Shown here: positions 24,554 to 38,164 of the stretch, in pieces
How the letters are laid out: every line of letters begins with the position of its first letter
Position numbering within the stretch: position 1 is the stretch's first letter
Assembly (NCBI GenBank): GCA_936440205.1
Contig: OW387135.1
Location: forward strand, 22,298,792 to 22,362,791
DNA from: Lepidonotus clava
Lineage: Eukaryota > Annelida > Polychaeta > Phyllodocida > Polynoidae
Direction: 5' to 3'
DNA: 64,000 bases
The notes under the pieces: model-generated
The model's database searches: none
What the model was told of the DNA's origin: nothing
The model's input: the letters and a program-made list of their open reading frames with translations, nothing else
Program-made: the position numbers and the translations under genes

Positions 24554-27500
24554 TATTGCTTATCAACAAAGATAACCATCTGGCTGTTATCTATATTCAT
24601 TTTAATTATCATTGATAACATATGATCGTTGCCCCTTAGACAAACCGATATCAGTCAGATTATAGATAATATTTCAGTGACCTGAAAGAATTATTATTGA
24701 TTCTTATCAAAGAAATGGTAGTATAATTTATGAGTCCTAAAAGAAAATCTAGGCCTGAAGTGAGGTCTGTCTGTTCACAATGGATTGACTTATCTTCCTG
24801 AGAAATCCACCAGATGGCCTATGGGTCGGGTAAAACGTTGGCTTCTTCAATACAATTTACTGAATAATATCTTTCTTGCAAAATTCTACTGCTCTTCTGC
24901 AGGTTTCTCTATTTACTTCATCATACTTATCTCCTAGTTCATGTTTTCATAATTATCATATATATTTAATTGACCATTCCTATTCCTAATGACTTAGTGA
25001 ACAGCAGGCTACTTTTTTGTAACATGAAAGCCTAACATTTTGGCAACATATATACTTCTATTTAGAGCTTCGTTGGTTCGGTTTATGAGTTCTGTTATAA
25101 GGTATTTCTGATTACGTATTTCAATACACTGGGTATAAAAATAAAAAGTTAGAATGCAAATCTTACCATATAATTATTAAAATGGGAGTTATACATGCCC
25201 AGTGTAAAGAGTCATCTCTGCCTTCCCCCATTAGGTGGCACCCCAAATCAATATGAAGGTTTAGGAGAGTCTAATCACAGAGTCATAATCATACAATTAA
25301 TTCCTGATGAATAGTACAATGATGACTTTATGGGTAAACATTTGTTATAGTCAATCTCCTTTAGTTAATATTAATCAGAAGCTTTCTGGCTGCAAAACGT
25401 CTCATTTGGGTGAATGCCTTGACAGTACTTAAATGATTCTATATGAAATATAAATATCCATACAAATTCTTCCTATGCCAATATAATGGAGTTTTTTGCC
25501 CCCCCCCCCCGGGGGGGGGGGCTGGGGGAATGAGATTTTATAAAATATGCATACGTACTAAGTGGATACTAGGATACTATAGGAAAATAGGTTTAATGTG
25601 TTAAAGAACAGACTCTCATGTACAGTGCATACAATGCATAGAGATACAAAAGTTGCATATGACCCTCCAATCTACCACACACCAAAAGGTGAGGTCAAAC
25701 TGACCAAAGGGTAGTGTCAAACTCCCTTCATAAAGAAAAATATGCATCCTCAGAAAGTTTAACTTTTCCCCAAAAAGATGTGAAATCGACCGAGTTTCTA
25801 TCTTTAAGGCCTATCTTTATACACAAATGAAGAGTTTTGGCCATCACAATAGGCCTACCTACGTATAGATAAATGATAGGCTATAGATGCGATAACGTGC
25901 AAGTGATTCTTTTTCTTAAACATTTTGCGATAGGCCTACAGGTAGGATTTCATTTTCAGTCTAATCTCAGCTTTAGCCTTTTGCTTGATCATAATGAATT
26001 TTACTATTGCGACGTAACATGTGACATCCTTATAGTGACGGCAATTGACTATAACTACAATATATTTTGGATATAAACCAGCGAATGCTATCACGGTAAT
26101 AATTACCTCAAGGACAACTCTTCCTTGTGACAATTACCTCTTGAAGAAATTACCTTTAAACCAACCGATGATGACTTTTCTAGGTTGAACCTTGTGTGCA
26201 TCATCGGGATGGGACGTCCACGTGCTTGAATGCACGTGACGAGTCAGTATTTATTTATAGTTCTGAGCTGCTCAACATAATATTGCCTCCACGTAACATC
26301 TTTATGTTTTTGTATGTCGCAATCATGACGCCTTCGAATTGTGAAGAATGCACCCTCCTCGCAACTTATTTGCATCTTTATGTTTTATTTTTTGACCACA
26401 AGCAATAATCCAATTTCAAATAGTGACATTATGGGAAATAATTATTATTCTCACCTAGAGTAAAACGTGGAGAACTTCAAAAATAGGCAGCAGTCGAAAG
26501 GAAAACGCATCGTGGGAATGGGTTTCAGTCACATTTACAATGAAGATCACGTGTGTCGGCTGAGGGCATCATTATAAATCTAATTCTTTTATTTAGTTTA
26601 AGTCTGTAATAAGTAGAATTGAATCATAGTGGGATAGAAATCATGTGTCTATGCTTAACGATTGAGATATTTCAAACAATATGTACATGTAATGCCTAAT
26701 TTTCCATCGCAGGCTTGGGTTGTGCAATTGTATGAGGATAATGAGCAATTAACAATATAGATGAACCGACATACGTTGCTCATACACACGTACGGATTTT
26801 TGCATTACAGTTTATACAAAGTATACGAAAGGAATTAAAATGATTGATGGGAATTTCGCGAATACTCCAATATCCTGAATGTATTGACAAATAAATGAGG
26901 CATGCACATGGACACATTGAGAAAATGAATACATAAAAGCTCATTATTGATTGTTTATATTCATCAAATCAACCTCCTACTCATGTGAATCATTCAACTA
27001 AGTGAATCTTACCTACAAAGTATTTTGTTTCCTCTTTCTATGTTTCAATGAGCATTTGTAAACGGTTCTGCACAATTGAGGGCAACATACATTTAAAATC
27101 AATAGACCTACGCAATCACCGCAATCAATTACGCAACGTCCTAATATCCCCACAGGTGATTCAAAGAAGCATGACTTGCCAGGTGCAAACTGAAACACCA
27201 CAATGAGATCACTGAGCCACTCATTCTGCTGATAAACAGGGCAACCCGAGTAGCTCACTCACTCTCTTATCACCTGAATGAGTGACTCAGCCGGGCCTCC
27301 ACGGTGGTCCGGGTAGACTCCGAAGGTTCCGGAAGTACAAGGTATACCACTCACCTTTTACTCACCCGTGTCTGCGACTTGATCGTTTCCAGGGCAGCAC
27401 CCTCCCCCTTCCCACCTGTTTCCGGGTGGGAGCGGCTCATGTGGTATACCGCCGAGGGAGGTTCAGCCATGTTGCTGTTTTTGTTATGTAATTTTACAAT

Positions 27501-28500
27501 AATAAAATTGAATTTTCAATACATATTACTTCATAAGACATAAATCGACCTATATGTTTTATTATTAGTCTTAACGTTTCAGCATTCTTCTGTTTGGTGT
27601 GAATGAATAATTATAGTTATTAAATTGCACCTGCTTCCAATTTAGTTCCGGTCAAATCAATCTAGTTCCGGTCCATCTGATAGGGTGAATCGTGAACTCC
27701 ATAAATATGCCGTGTAGGAGATGGTTTAATTCTCACGTACGGCCTTCGGGAATGTGACAAATATGAGTACATAATCTATAATACGTACAATAAGATATTC
27801 ACATAAATTTGCAGCCCGAGGCCATTCTCCTCCCAAACAAGTTTCAGGGATGTGCAGACCCCATATTCGCAGAACTAGCAGCTCATTCGTACAATCTAGT
27901 CACAAATCCACACAATTTTGTATAGCATTTTAACTTTCCTATAAATTTGGGCGAAAAATTCGCACACTCTGTGACAAAATTGGCCCATTTGTGCGAATTT
28001 GCGAGCATTTGCATACCCCTTGGTTTCCAAACTGATGGATTTACCCCTGACGACGCACCATGAGCCCCTTGCCATAGACTCACCCCTGAAGTGTTCTCAG
28101 AAGGAGGTGGGAGGGTGTATCCTGGGTATCCCCTGAGAGAGAGAGCTATGATATATACCACTGAGTGCATGGAACATATATACCATTGAGTGAATGTGAG
28201 ATATCTAATGTCAGGAACCTCCTCGAAGTCCCCAGGATGAGTGTGCACCCCACTCAACCCCCCCCCCCCCCCACTCCCTCCCCCCAACCCCCCGCCAACT
28301 CCTCCAGGTGGACTCCCTTTCCTCCAGGCCATCCTCCCACCTCCTCCAGACTATATATATTGCCTCTAGACCGATCTTTCCAAACAGAAGTCGTTTAACA
28401 ACACGGCCAGACTCCTGGCGACCAAACTCCTGCACCGGAAAGCAGCGGATAGCGTATATATATACTTAAAACCGTTACAGAAGATTACATCTAGGCCTAT
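24554..28500. other. Intergenic region between CRIP1-like and phosphatase genes
   Basis: AT-rich and without a recognisable gene. It holds a C-run joined to a G-run at about 25499-25521, a GC-richer patch at 27280-27450 with the 10-bp inverted pair GGTATACCAC (27341-27350) / GTGGTATACC (27441-27450), and a C-rich/CCTCC-rich tract at 28250-28340. Open frames here are low-complexity or short. Confidence 0.5.
25499..25521. repeat. C-run directly joined to G-run
   Basis: About twelve C are followed immediately by about eleven G, then CTGGGGG. The tract is fully self-complementary and each half could also form quadruplex/i-motif structures. Sequencing or assembly error is possible in such a tract. 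Confidence 0.85.
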
Positions 28501-28759
28501 ACACGCCGAAAGTAGTTTCACAGGTTCTGAGCCGCTCATTTACCCCGAGCTGCTCCCTCACTCCACAGTTTGTCAGTGAGCTTTCAGCCCGACAGAGGTT
28601 AACACACAACACATAGGCTTCTCTGTAGTTTTTGCGAAAAAGAAGTAAATAATTGAAGAGTAAGGTAAGAGAAGCGATAAGAAGACTGTGAAGAAGTTAC
28701 GGATCGACTTATTGGATATATTCAATAATTGCGTTCGGGAGCATTTAGATTACGCAACG

Positions 28760-30734
28760 ATGGCTGATAGTAAGTATGCTGCAAACTTTTTGTATAATAT
28801 CTACATGGGAATCAGTGTATTCCGCTAGCATATCGACCTGCATTCTGGTATGGTTTATGCTGCTCATGTTCTTGATAAAAACAAGGGAAAATATCGCATC
28901 AAGGGTTTATACTGTATATAAGAAAAATCTAGTGAAATAACATGTAAAACAACTTTTAGAAGATGAAGACTGATTATGTAGAATCAGTAAAACTAATCAT
29001 TGCTTCCTACCACGTGTACAAAGCAAAACGCAATGAAGATAAGGTAATACAATTAGGCCTTTATGCCAAGGCTTGCTACGGCGGGGGACTACTTTTTTCA
29101 TAGGCGTAATGCATTCTTTTTATTGGTTTAGTCTGTTTGCCAGTGCAACAAGGTAAAGAGATGCACACTTTGGAGAATTGGAGAAAAAATGATCTCTAGG
29201 TACACATGTACTCCAGAAATATACCCAATAACCTTCTATGTGTCACCTGTGCACCAGGTGGACACGTTTTTTGTTTTTGGAAAGGGCATGAGTCTGATTA
29301 TCACAGGTGGAATGGGAGATTTTTCCTGAACATCTGGGGTTGGTGTGCCAGCTTGTAACAAATTTAGATTGAAAAATTGTGCTTTCATCTTTCACAGGAC
29401 TAGATATTTATGCAAGCATTAAAGGAGTTGATTGAGAAAACATATACAGAGTAGACCCTGGATCTCGAACGTGATTTGTCCTACAAAGAGATGCCTCTAA
29501 AGTTAATGTATAGATTTTCAGGCGAGTTCTCCTATCGTCATTTCTGTAGCTGGATTGGTTTGGTCGCTATACATAAAGGAAGCCTTCAAAATCGTAATTG
29601 TTGGATTTTGCTGATCTTCCGAAAATCATCATGTTCCAATAGTACTTTCCTCTGACACCTACGAGTTATATGCAGATCTAGAATTATGGGACATAATAGG
29701 CCTATACCAAGGTGATTGTGTGCAGCTTTAATAACTCTCACGCAATTGACATTAGGCCTGACGACTTGAGTCAAATGCTTGTCAATATTTACCAATGCAA
29801 GCATACACGTACCATGTCCGTAGTGTATGATTGAAGTTACCATACCTTCATTATAATGCATGTTTGATTTTCTAATCAATTAAAGGTACTTGCAACTAAA
29901 GCTTATAATTTTCTTGTTAGCAAAACCATGCCTACAGCGCACTACGGCTGTTGTAGAGCCTTCGAACCGACATTCAAGCGACATGGGTGCTTCTTAAATC
30001 ATATAAAAGGATATACCTGATTGCCTCAACCCAATGCCTATTTGGCGATATGCTACAATCAATGATGTTCTAATACCCAAGGGGCATGTCACATCCAGAC
30101 CAATTTGCCCTATGGCTTGCTAATATTAAGTACAATATTTACAATATTCTCATCTTTCTTTCTAGTTGAGAAGATGATGTCCATTGCCGAAGACTCGAGG
30201 TTCTTGAGCCGCCTGCAAGAGCTGCTCCTTCAGGAGCCTGTGTGGCTGGTCCAAAATGGACCTACAAAGCTCACAGACTACCTCTACTTGGGCAGCGTCC
30301 AAAACGCGCGCGACGTGCAAAAACTAAAACGCGTTGGCATCACCCACGTCATAAATTGCGCGGGAAAAAATGTGGACAACTCCCCACTCTACGTCAACGA
30401 ACCGGATGTCTGGGTTTACCACGCGCTGATGGCAGACGACAAAGACGATTACGACATCCTGCAACACCTGCAGGAAGTGGAAATGATCATCGCGCACGCG
30501 CGGAAGTATGGAGGAAAAGTGCTGATTCATTGTGAGATGGGGATCAACCGTAGCTGTGCGCTGTGCGTCGCGCACATTATGTTGGAGTATGGGACTGATT
30601 TGATGGAGGTCTTTAAGAAAATGAAGGAACTGAGGGGAGTTTGTGTGGTCAATAGTGGCTTCCAACGGCAACTGATTCGTTTTGCTCGGAAACATAACCT
30701 GTTGTACCCTGCAGAAAAGCAAAGTTTCTATTGA
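28760..30734 (+). CDS. Atypical dual-specificity protein phosphatase, 2 coding exons, 192 aa
   Basis: Exon 1 supplies only ATG GCT GAT A (28760-28769) before a GTAAGT donor. Exon 2 runs from 30166, after a TTTCTTTCTAG acceptor, to the TGA at 30732-30734, and the junction keeps frame (MADIEKMMSIAEDSR...). The catalytic domain starts with LTDYLYLGSVQNA, has GITHVINCAG in the first core strand, an aspartate-rich loop (LMADDKDDYD) for the general acid, and the P-loop VLIHCEMGINRSCAL, a complete HCX5R motif with Cys nucleophile and Arg. The domain fills nearly the whole protein and there is no MAPK-docking or rhodanese region, so it belongs to the small atypical DUSPs. Substrate cannot be predicted. 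A paralogue lies at 58023. If exon 1 is not used, the ATGs at 30174/30177 would start a protein five residues shorter. Confidence 0.9.
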
Positions 30735-30929
30735 AGATTGAGATATTTCCATCGGGCAGCGCCGTTATGTCTGATTTGACACAATAACTGTTGAGACACT
30801 TAACCTAAATTGTACTATAATTGGTGTTGGATATTATCCCATGTTATCATGAACGGAATTATACATGTAGGCTATATCAATTGCCAAGCTTGTTCATGCA
30901 CTTCATTTGTTAGCTATAGATATTGGAAT

Positions 30930-31135
30930 TTCTTTGTATATCCTGTATGATATTGGCCACATAATGGCATTTCTTTGAATATCCTGTATGAGTTGACATT
31001 GCCAGTTTTAGATGGAATAGAACATAGCCTATTCTTTAAATATCCTTTATGATATTGGCCACATAATGGCATTTCTTTGAATATCCTGTATGACATTGCT
31101 GGTTTTAGATGGAATAGAATATAGCCTATTGCCAG
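30930..31135 (+). repeat. ~102-bp tandem repeat, two copies, in the phosphatase 3' UTR region
   Basis: TATTGGCCACATAATGGC occurs at 30951 and 31053, and the surrounding TTTCTTTGAATATCCTGTATGA and TTTTAGATGGAATAGAA blocks repeat with the same 102-bp period. Confidence 0.85.
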
Positions 31136-31412
31136 TTGCCCATAACGTAGAAGTGTAGAGGTGTATTCCTTGTAGTTATACGCCTGACCTTTTTCCCAAA
31201 ATTCTGATACGTGTTTCTTATACTATACCCTTTCTATTAGTTACTTATGTACCATTCCTTCAAGGTAGGCCTATCCTTGGTGATTATGTTCTTCTGTGAT
31301 ATAAAACCTTGTGAGTCATTATTACAAAAAGAAAGCAACTGATATAGCCAATTGAACTAAAAAAAACACTATTACCAGTTGAGTTTAGGTTTATATGAAA
31401 TGCTGATGCATT

Positions 31413-31418
31413 AATAAA
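31413..31418 (+). terminator. Candidate poly(A) signal of the first phosphatase gene
   Basis: AATAAA about 680 bp after the stop codon. No earlier canonical signal was seen. Confidence 0.35.
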
Positions 31419-32365
31419 CACTGCAGCAATGGGACATTGGACATATATATATATAGATCTCTGATGGCATCATCATTGTGCCAACATTTTCCTCAATAAT
31501 CATATTATGTTAAAACAAAAAAGAAAAATATATTCAATAATGTTCATGGCGCATGACTTCAGACACGTCGGCACCATCCCCTTGTGAGTTTTTGTCTCCT
31601 CTCTCCCTGAGTTGGGGACCGTTTTTATTGGCCCAGTTTGTAGAAACGCTGCACCACAGGTAATTGAGGCAGTGTTAAAAACACTGCTGGAGAAGAGGAA
31701 CAGGCTTGTTTTGTTGTGAAACTACACCTGGCCTACCTAGTTTTCTCTGGGACCTAGAATCTTCGGACCATTCTTTCTGCACTAATTATATTGAATGATG
31801 ATAACCACCAGTTTTAATAGGTCGTTTTTTTAATTCTTAACAAAAAAAGTGATCTGTCTAATACTTTACCGATATTTCGTTTCACAAAAGTATGAATTCC
31901 TATGAGGTGGTGATGGCAGTATTAACAAAGATGTAATAAAATTATAAATTGTGAAAACAAAAACAGTTCACGTACAAAAACATTGAATTTATGTGTTCCA
32001 ATTTTTTCTGCTTTACAACAATGTTAAGTATTTATTTTGTAAAAAAAAAAAATTTAAAAACGATTTTTACTCTTTTTAATTTTCAAATTAAATTTGATTT
32101 TCCGTGGTTAACAACATATTAAGTATAATTTGAAGTAAGCAACATAATAGTTTGCATCACGTATACGTACTGTATCAACGATATCCATGTGAGACGCAGT
32201 TCTCCTAGTGTAGTCCTATCTGCACTAGGCCTTATAAATACTCAACAGCTGCTCAGCATTGAGTCTCTGATACTTTGGAGAGCAGCTCACTCTATGAAAG
32301 ATACCACGGCACGGATTAGATTAGTCTTCTCTCTGCCACCCATAAGATGTCTTCCAGAACATTTC

Positions 32366-32385
32366 CTCCAGGGCCGGCCCTGGAG
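32366..32385. repeat. 20-bp perfect palindrome CTCCAGGGCCGGCCCTGGAG
   Basis: The sequence equals its own reverse complement and is GC-rich inside an AT-rich region. It may be a chance palindrome or the remnant of an inverted repeat. Confidence 0.8.
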
Positions 32386-34870
32386 CAGCAACACACCGGG
32401 CTACTTGGTATCTTTGGGCCTGGGGTGACCTTCTCAGCAGATGTTCTGACCCCTGTTATGATGTGTTAGCCTCACAGGTTCTGGAGGGATCCACCTCTAG
32501 TAGGTATAAATAACGTGATACGTCTCCGCCCAAGGTCTACCTACTTGACCTCAATCTCTCATAATGTGATCTGGATATAGTCACCTTTGTGAATGTTTAT
32601 TTCGTGTGGAGTATCCTAATTAGTTATATTCTAATGTTTTTATCATAATGGTTGAATCCAATCCTTCACATTTTCTATGTAGAGAAACTTTCTATATTAA
32701 GTCACCTAAGTATAATTTATTTCCTATAGAGTATTATAACAAACAGGTATTGTGATAGATGTCTATAATGTTTGAATTCAATCCGTTGCATTTTCTATGA
32801 TTTTGTATTGGTGTATTTCTCCTTGCTAATAATGCTATTGTGCCTAATGTTCCACCTATCCAGTGCATGGATTATCCATTGCATTATGCCAATAATTAAG
32901 CATTGATAGAGATTAATGAGCATTTATACTAGGTGATGCGTCAAACCATAAAATAATGCTTAAAAAACAGTTTGAAAAAAAAAAAAAGCAGCCAGAAAAA
33001 AAGTCCCATACTATGTGTTCAGTGAAAAATGTTGGTTTCTTTGACGTGAAGTCTTATTTTATACAACTATAACGTATTCATGTTTGCATGTAACTACAAT
33101 AAAGGTCTCCTATAACAAACTTAGTCCAATCTTGTTTCCTGATTTCAAAATTAATCATTTAGATTATGAAACGTTCAATAATTAACTGTGTTCATGTTAG
33201 AAGATCGTTTCCTAACTTGAAGAATTAAGGAATACACAATGTTTATTACTTGTAGATAACTGTAATAATATTATAGCGTTCTCCTGTACAGTATGTAGGG
33301 AAAACCTATTGTCTGCAATGATAAGAACACAGAATTATAAATTTAAGGGGGGAACGAACTATCAAAGATTTATAGACATAATTCCTTTCACTATGCTTCA
33401 ACTAGACGTTTTATGAGAAATAAAACATAATCCCCTTCTATACAGTATGCTATCTAACTAAATGTCTTAAACTAAGAGAAAGGTTTCCAATAATTATAAT
33501 ACATTGACCATAATTATATGAAAAATCAGAGTGGCTTCAATTAATATAATTATACCAAATAGAAATGATATTGATCTAATGAAATGAGGATGTAAGCTAG
33601 TTTTCATAGCTGACACTTCACTTTGATTAAGATGTTTTTCTTTAGTAGGCCCTGTTTAGAGTTGATAGAATTCAGTCACACTGGAAAAACTTTGTATTCC
33701 TCTTGGTTCCCTCTAATCATTGTTGCAATTAAAGAGAATGGAAATAAGAAGCAATATCTCACTTGACTAAGCCAAATTTGCATGTCAATGATGATAATTG
33801 ACATATTGGTCCTCTTGTTGTTCTGGGTGACCTAGTTCATTAGAACTGACACAACAACAGGTACATCTAGACTATCTACCTCTCAGCAGGACCGATCTGG
33901 CCCCGCTGGTCCAGCAACAGGGGTGGGTGTGGCGCTGAAAGGGGTTAACCATGTGAAGGTAAGATAAAGACTGGTTCATATGCCTACCTCACATTTTTGA
34001 GGATCGGTAGAGAATTGGGCCATACATTGGCTATACAGTTGGTATGTTTTCTTTTATAAAAACATCGAGATTTCTTTTATAGTAGAGAATTTATATCGAA
34101 CCCCTTATTATCGGCCCCTGAGATCTCTGTTATCCCTCAAAACCTCCATTAGATTTATCTTAAAGCTTCGTGATGGGACCAAACTCCCGTAGCTAATGAC
34201 AATAAAAATTGGTTCCAATAGCTTGAAACTTCCATTAATTTTTCTGTAATTTCCTAAAATCTAAACAGGCCAAAGAACACTTGTAATTGCAAATATATCC
34301 TCAAATGTTAGTGTCAGAACAAAAGTGTAAGAAGGTTTCTATTGCGAAATTGCCATAATTATTATCGCATGTTCAATAGTGGCTAGGTGTGATCTAGGCC
34401 TCAAGTGCTTTTCCAAGTATCGAAGAAAAACATATGAGAGGAGTACTGTTCACTCAGAGCAACCACACACGAAATGGTGGACCATTGGCTTTACTAAAAC
34501 AATCGGAAGGTGTAAACTGTGCTTATCCAGGGCAACCAAAGGGCAGGACCAGGCGCGGCTGGACAACAGCCAAACCTATCACATGGATTAGGGTTGGGCA
34601 TTAGTAGAGGTCAACCTAAATGTAGGGACCATTCAATATACTTATTTGACAGATGGGCTAATGCGGATAAACGTTGCCTATGCTTGAAATAGCGTGTGTG
34701 ATCATTTGGGGACGATCTCAAGGACAACCTAGTTTGATATAAGGTGAGAGATTATAGAGGGAATGTGAGGGTCAGCGATTGGCCATTAAAAAAGACTGGG
34801 TATTGTATGACTTTGACCTAAACTTGTAAGGAAACCACACCATGTACAACCGTAACTTGAAACATTATAT

Positions 34871-34878
34871 ATATACAT

Positions 34879-34952
<74 letters not shown>

Positions 34953-35000
34953 GGATGGATGGATGGATGGATGGATGGATGGATGGATGGATAGATAGAT
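34871..35000. repeat. Compound tetranucleotide microsatellite (GATA)n-(GACA)n-(GATG)n
   Basis: About 15 GATA units are followed by three GACA, then about ten GATG and a few more GATA. Pure units with ordered switches indicate sequential replication slippage. Confidence 0.95.
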
Positions 35001-38000
35001 TCTCGGGAATTAGGCCTTAAGTGATGAACACAGAATGAATTCACATTAAAAAAACAGCTAGTATGTTAGAAAAGATACAGATGCACAAGATGTGATTTAA
35101 GAAGAGGGCATGGGAAGCCTCAAGCTTTGACGTCTATTAAGTGTTAACTGCTATACTAAATGTAAACATGGATGCCTGCTACTGATGCAGAATACATGTA
35201 TGTATGAAATAGACATAATACAATAAAATAACCATAAGACCAAAACTATTAAACAACTCATGCTAAATTTATATTAGACTCTTATCAAATAATTAACTTC
35301 ATCACTTTAAAGATTGCTGGTTTATCGCAGGCTTCTTCAAATCTACAAATCTAAAATGAGGAAACGACAACTTCTTAATTTGGTTTCTTTTCAACTTTCG
35401 ATAAATTTGTTCAATGTCAGGGTTCATAACTATTTTCGTAACTGATTAGACATATCTGTCACAAATCGGCCTAATGACTGACTGTGATAAGGGTCCCCTG
35501 ATGTCTCCAAACATATTCCAATGACGTCATTGAAAAATAAACTCAAACAGGTATTGTACTGTGTTAAGGCTTTTAATATGTACAGATAGAACTTTGTGTT
35601 AACTATGAGACATTAATTATAATACACTAATTATTGACCTATAAGCCAAATCAATTGCGAAAACAATAATGGGGTCATGACAGATGGATACCATTCTCAC
35701 TTTTTCATGTTCGAAGCAGAGTTAATTATCCCATTTAACCCTGACTGCTTGATGTCTGATAGCACTTCCATTCTCAAGCCCACAGCTAAATGGCAAAGTC
35801 ATTGACAAGTGGACGCGCAGCTAGAGAAACTAGTGATTATCGTCTTGATGGCTATTCTTTCTTTATTTTGTCACCCGTTTAAATCAGTTTAAAATTATAT
35901 TATTTGAGTTTCTATACTTTGTTGAATAGGTCGCAGTACCAGTATTTTCCATCATATACGAGCCTCAGTTTAGACATGGCATATCCTCCCTCTGAAAATA
36001 ACAAGTATTTACCAGATCTATTATATGAAATAGTATTATAATTATTAACATAATTTCCTAATAGAAATTAAAAGATATGTCAAAAATGTACATGCTACAT
36101 AATAGAGTTTATGGTAATTATAAATGTAGAACCTTTGTTAACACTTCCCCTGCCCCCATTTGGTCAACTGGCCAATTAATGTAGCCTTATTAGGTCAGAA
36201 GGCAAAGGTTAGGTGGGGAAGTGCACCCATGCTGTAGGGACACTCTGGGTCCAGCATACATTGAATTTTGAAGAAGTAACATGTGACAACTAAGCAGCAA
36301 CAGACCCTTTGGCCTACAACTCATGAGACTCTCCCGGTAATGTAGAAATAATATTATATTACAAAATCAACTAAAATGTCCTGCCTTCAAGTCTTCATCT
36401 AATACACACAACAAACCATATAGTCTCACACAAGCCCTCCTATTCTGCTTTTACCTGCAATACTGCCACCTAGCGTGAGCTGCATTACCAGGGTTACACA
36501 TATATAGGGATAACTAAACTTTTAGTGCTTTGAGATAAACAGTGATCTGAGTATCAGCATAATTCTTATCTACAGGTTAGATATGCAGCGGTAATATGTC
36601 CGCGGGCATTGTCAAGCTTACGTAAAATCAATCACTTTACTTTCTGGCTTTTAATTGAACAGTGACAAAATCTATCGGGGGGGGGGGGGGCGGTATAGTT
36701 GAAAGGCAACCAACGGTGTCCTGCCCGATATCTTCCTTCATCAAACACCAAAAAAATAGCGGGGAATGTTATAAATGTTCAAACCAAATAAATAACTTGT
36801 TTGAGCCAGGAACATGCAATTGTCTGTCGAGTCAGATGGAGGATTGAATAGGCTTTTAATAAGCCCATCCCACATTGGGTATATCCTAGGGTTGGACGAA
36901 GGTCGGACAACATAACCATATCAACCATCCTTGTCTCCTAGAGTTAGGGTCAGTGAAATAAGCAAGAATTGTATTTTTCTATATCTCTGAGTACTGCTTA
37001 AACGTTATGATTCCTTAAATTTTATCAATTGACAAATTTGCAGGTTTACCAGCTAATCAATATGCTGTATTTCAGGGTAAAATAGGGTCGGACATTAAAG
37101 GTTGGGCGGACAGGCTTTAACATTGATTCCTATGGGAAAAACACTTATATATAAAGCTGCATTTTACAAATTTCAGCGGCAATCTGTCAACCAAATTGCT
37201 TTGATTTATTTTGTATTATGCAACTGTCTTCAGGGAAAAAGTATGGAGGCACACACGAACGTATTTCATTGTAAAATATAATATTGGTGAAACTGGGATT
37301 GGCTTAATATAGACCATTTTGAATAATAATTATTGTTGGTGGATTTTTGAAGATAAATTAAAATAAGAAAAAGAAAGACCTCAATAAGACTATCAGATCA
37401 GAGGGCTCAACAGAAACTAAGATTGTTTCATACAGAGAAACTATTTTCTGCTACATAGATATCTTTGTTATAACCATATAAGTTCCTCTCGTGTTTTATG
37501 GATACATATGGAAACATTTCTTTACCAAGGTACATGCATACAAATTATATTTCTAGGTATCACAGTCATATTCTTCAGGAACTTTGCAACAAGGTCGAAA
37601 TACCTTGTTTTCTCTTTGTTTCAAGCTAGAACATAATACAATAAGCTAACCTATTAGTTCCTCTGAAGACCGCAAGGTGATCGCCACTGATGTTTTTCAT
37701 AACGTAACCTTGAATCTTGGTCTGGGAGGTTTCTTAGCAAAAAATGAAATACTTCACTATCCCTTAAATTACGTGGGCTCGACTGTTCTGACCGTTCCTT
37801 CAGCTATATTAGTACCATATTGCATGCTTTAAACATACGGTATGATAAATTGTAATTATATTAGTATGATATTATTTTAAAAGTCATGAAAATGAAGCCT
37901 TTGCTGATACTATTCCGCGGCTATTATTGTACAGGCTAATACCATTATGTTACCTCTTTGAGTTATGTTACTTACAAGGAAGGTCGTTTCTGAAATGACT

Positions 38001-38164
38001 GTTGTTTACAAAAAAATAGATTCAGCATTAAATCAATTCCTAACTATTCGTTCATTACCTTAGGTATAACACTTAGGCTGATAACACGCAGTTATAAGAA
38101 ATATCATGGTGTAAAACTCCAAAACTGTAAATAGAATTAATAGGATTTTATTGGAAAGCCTGAG

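Noticed and set aside
28211-28435. Gly/Arg-rich minus-strand frames
   Set aside because: They arise from C-rich, CCTCC-rich low-complexity DNA.
33860-33961. Possible isolated exon ending at a GTAAGA donor
   Set aside because: An open frame exists but there is no recognisable protein and no partner exon in phase; too weak to list as a gene.
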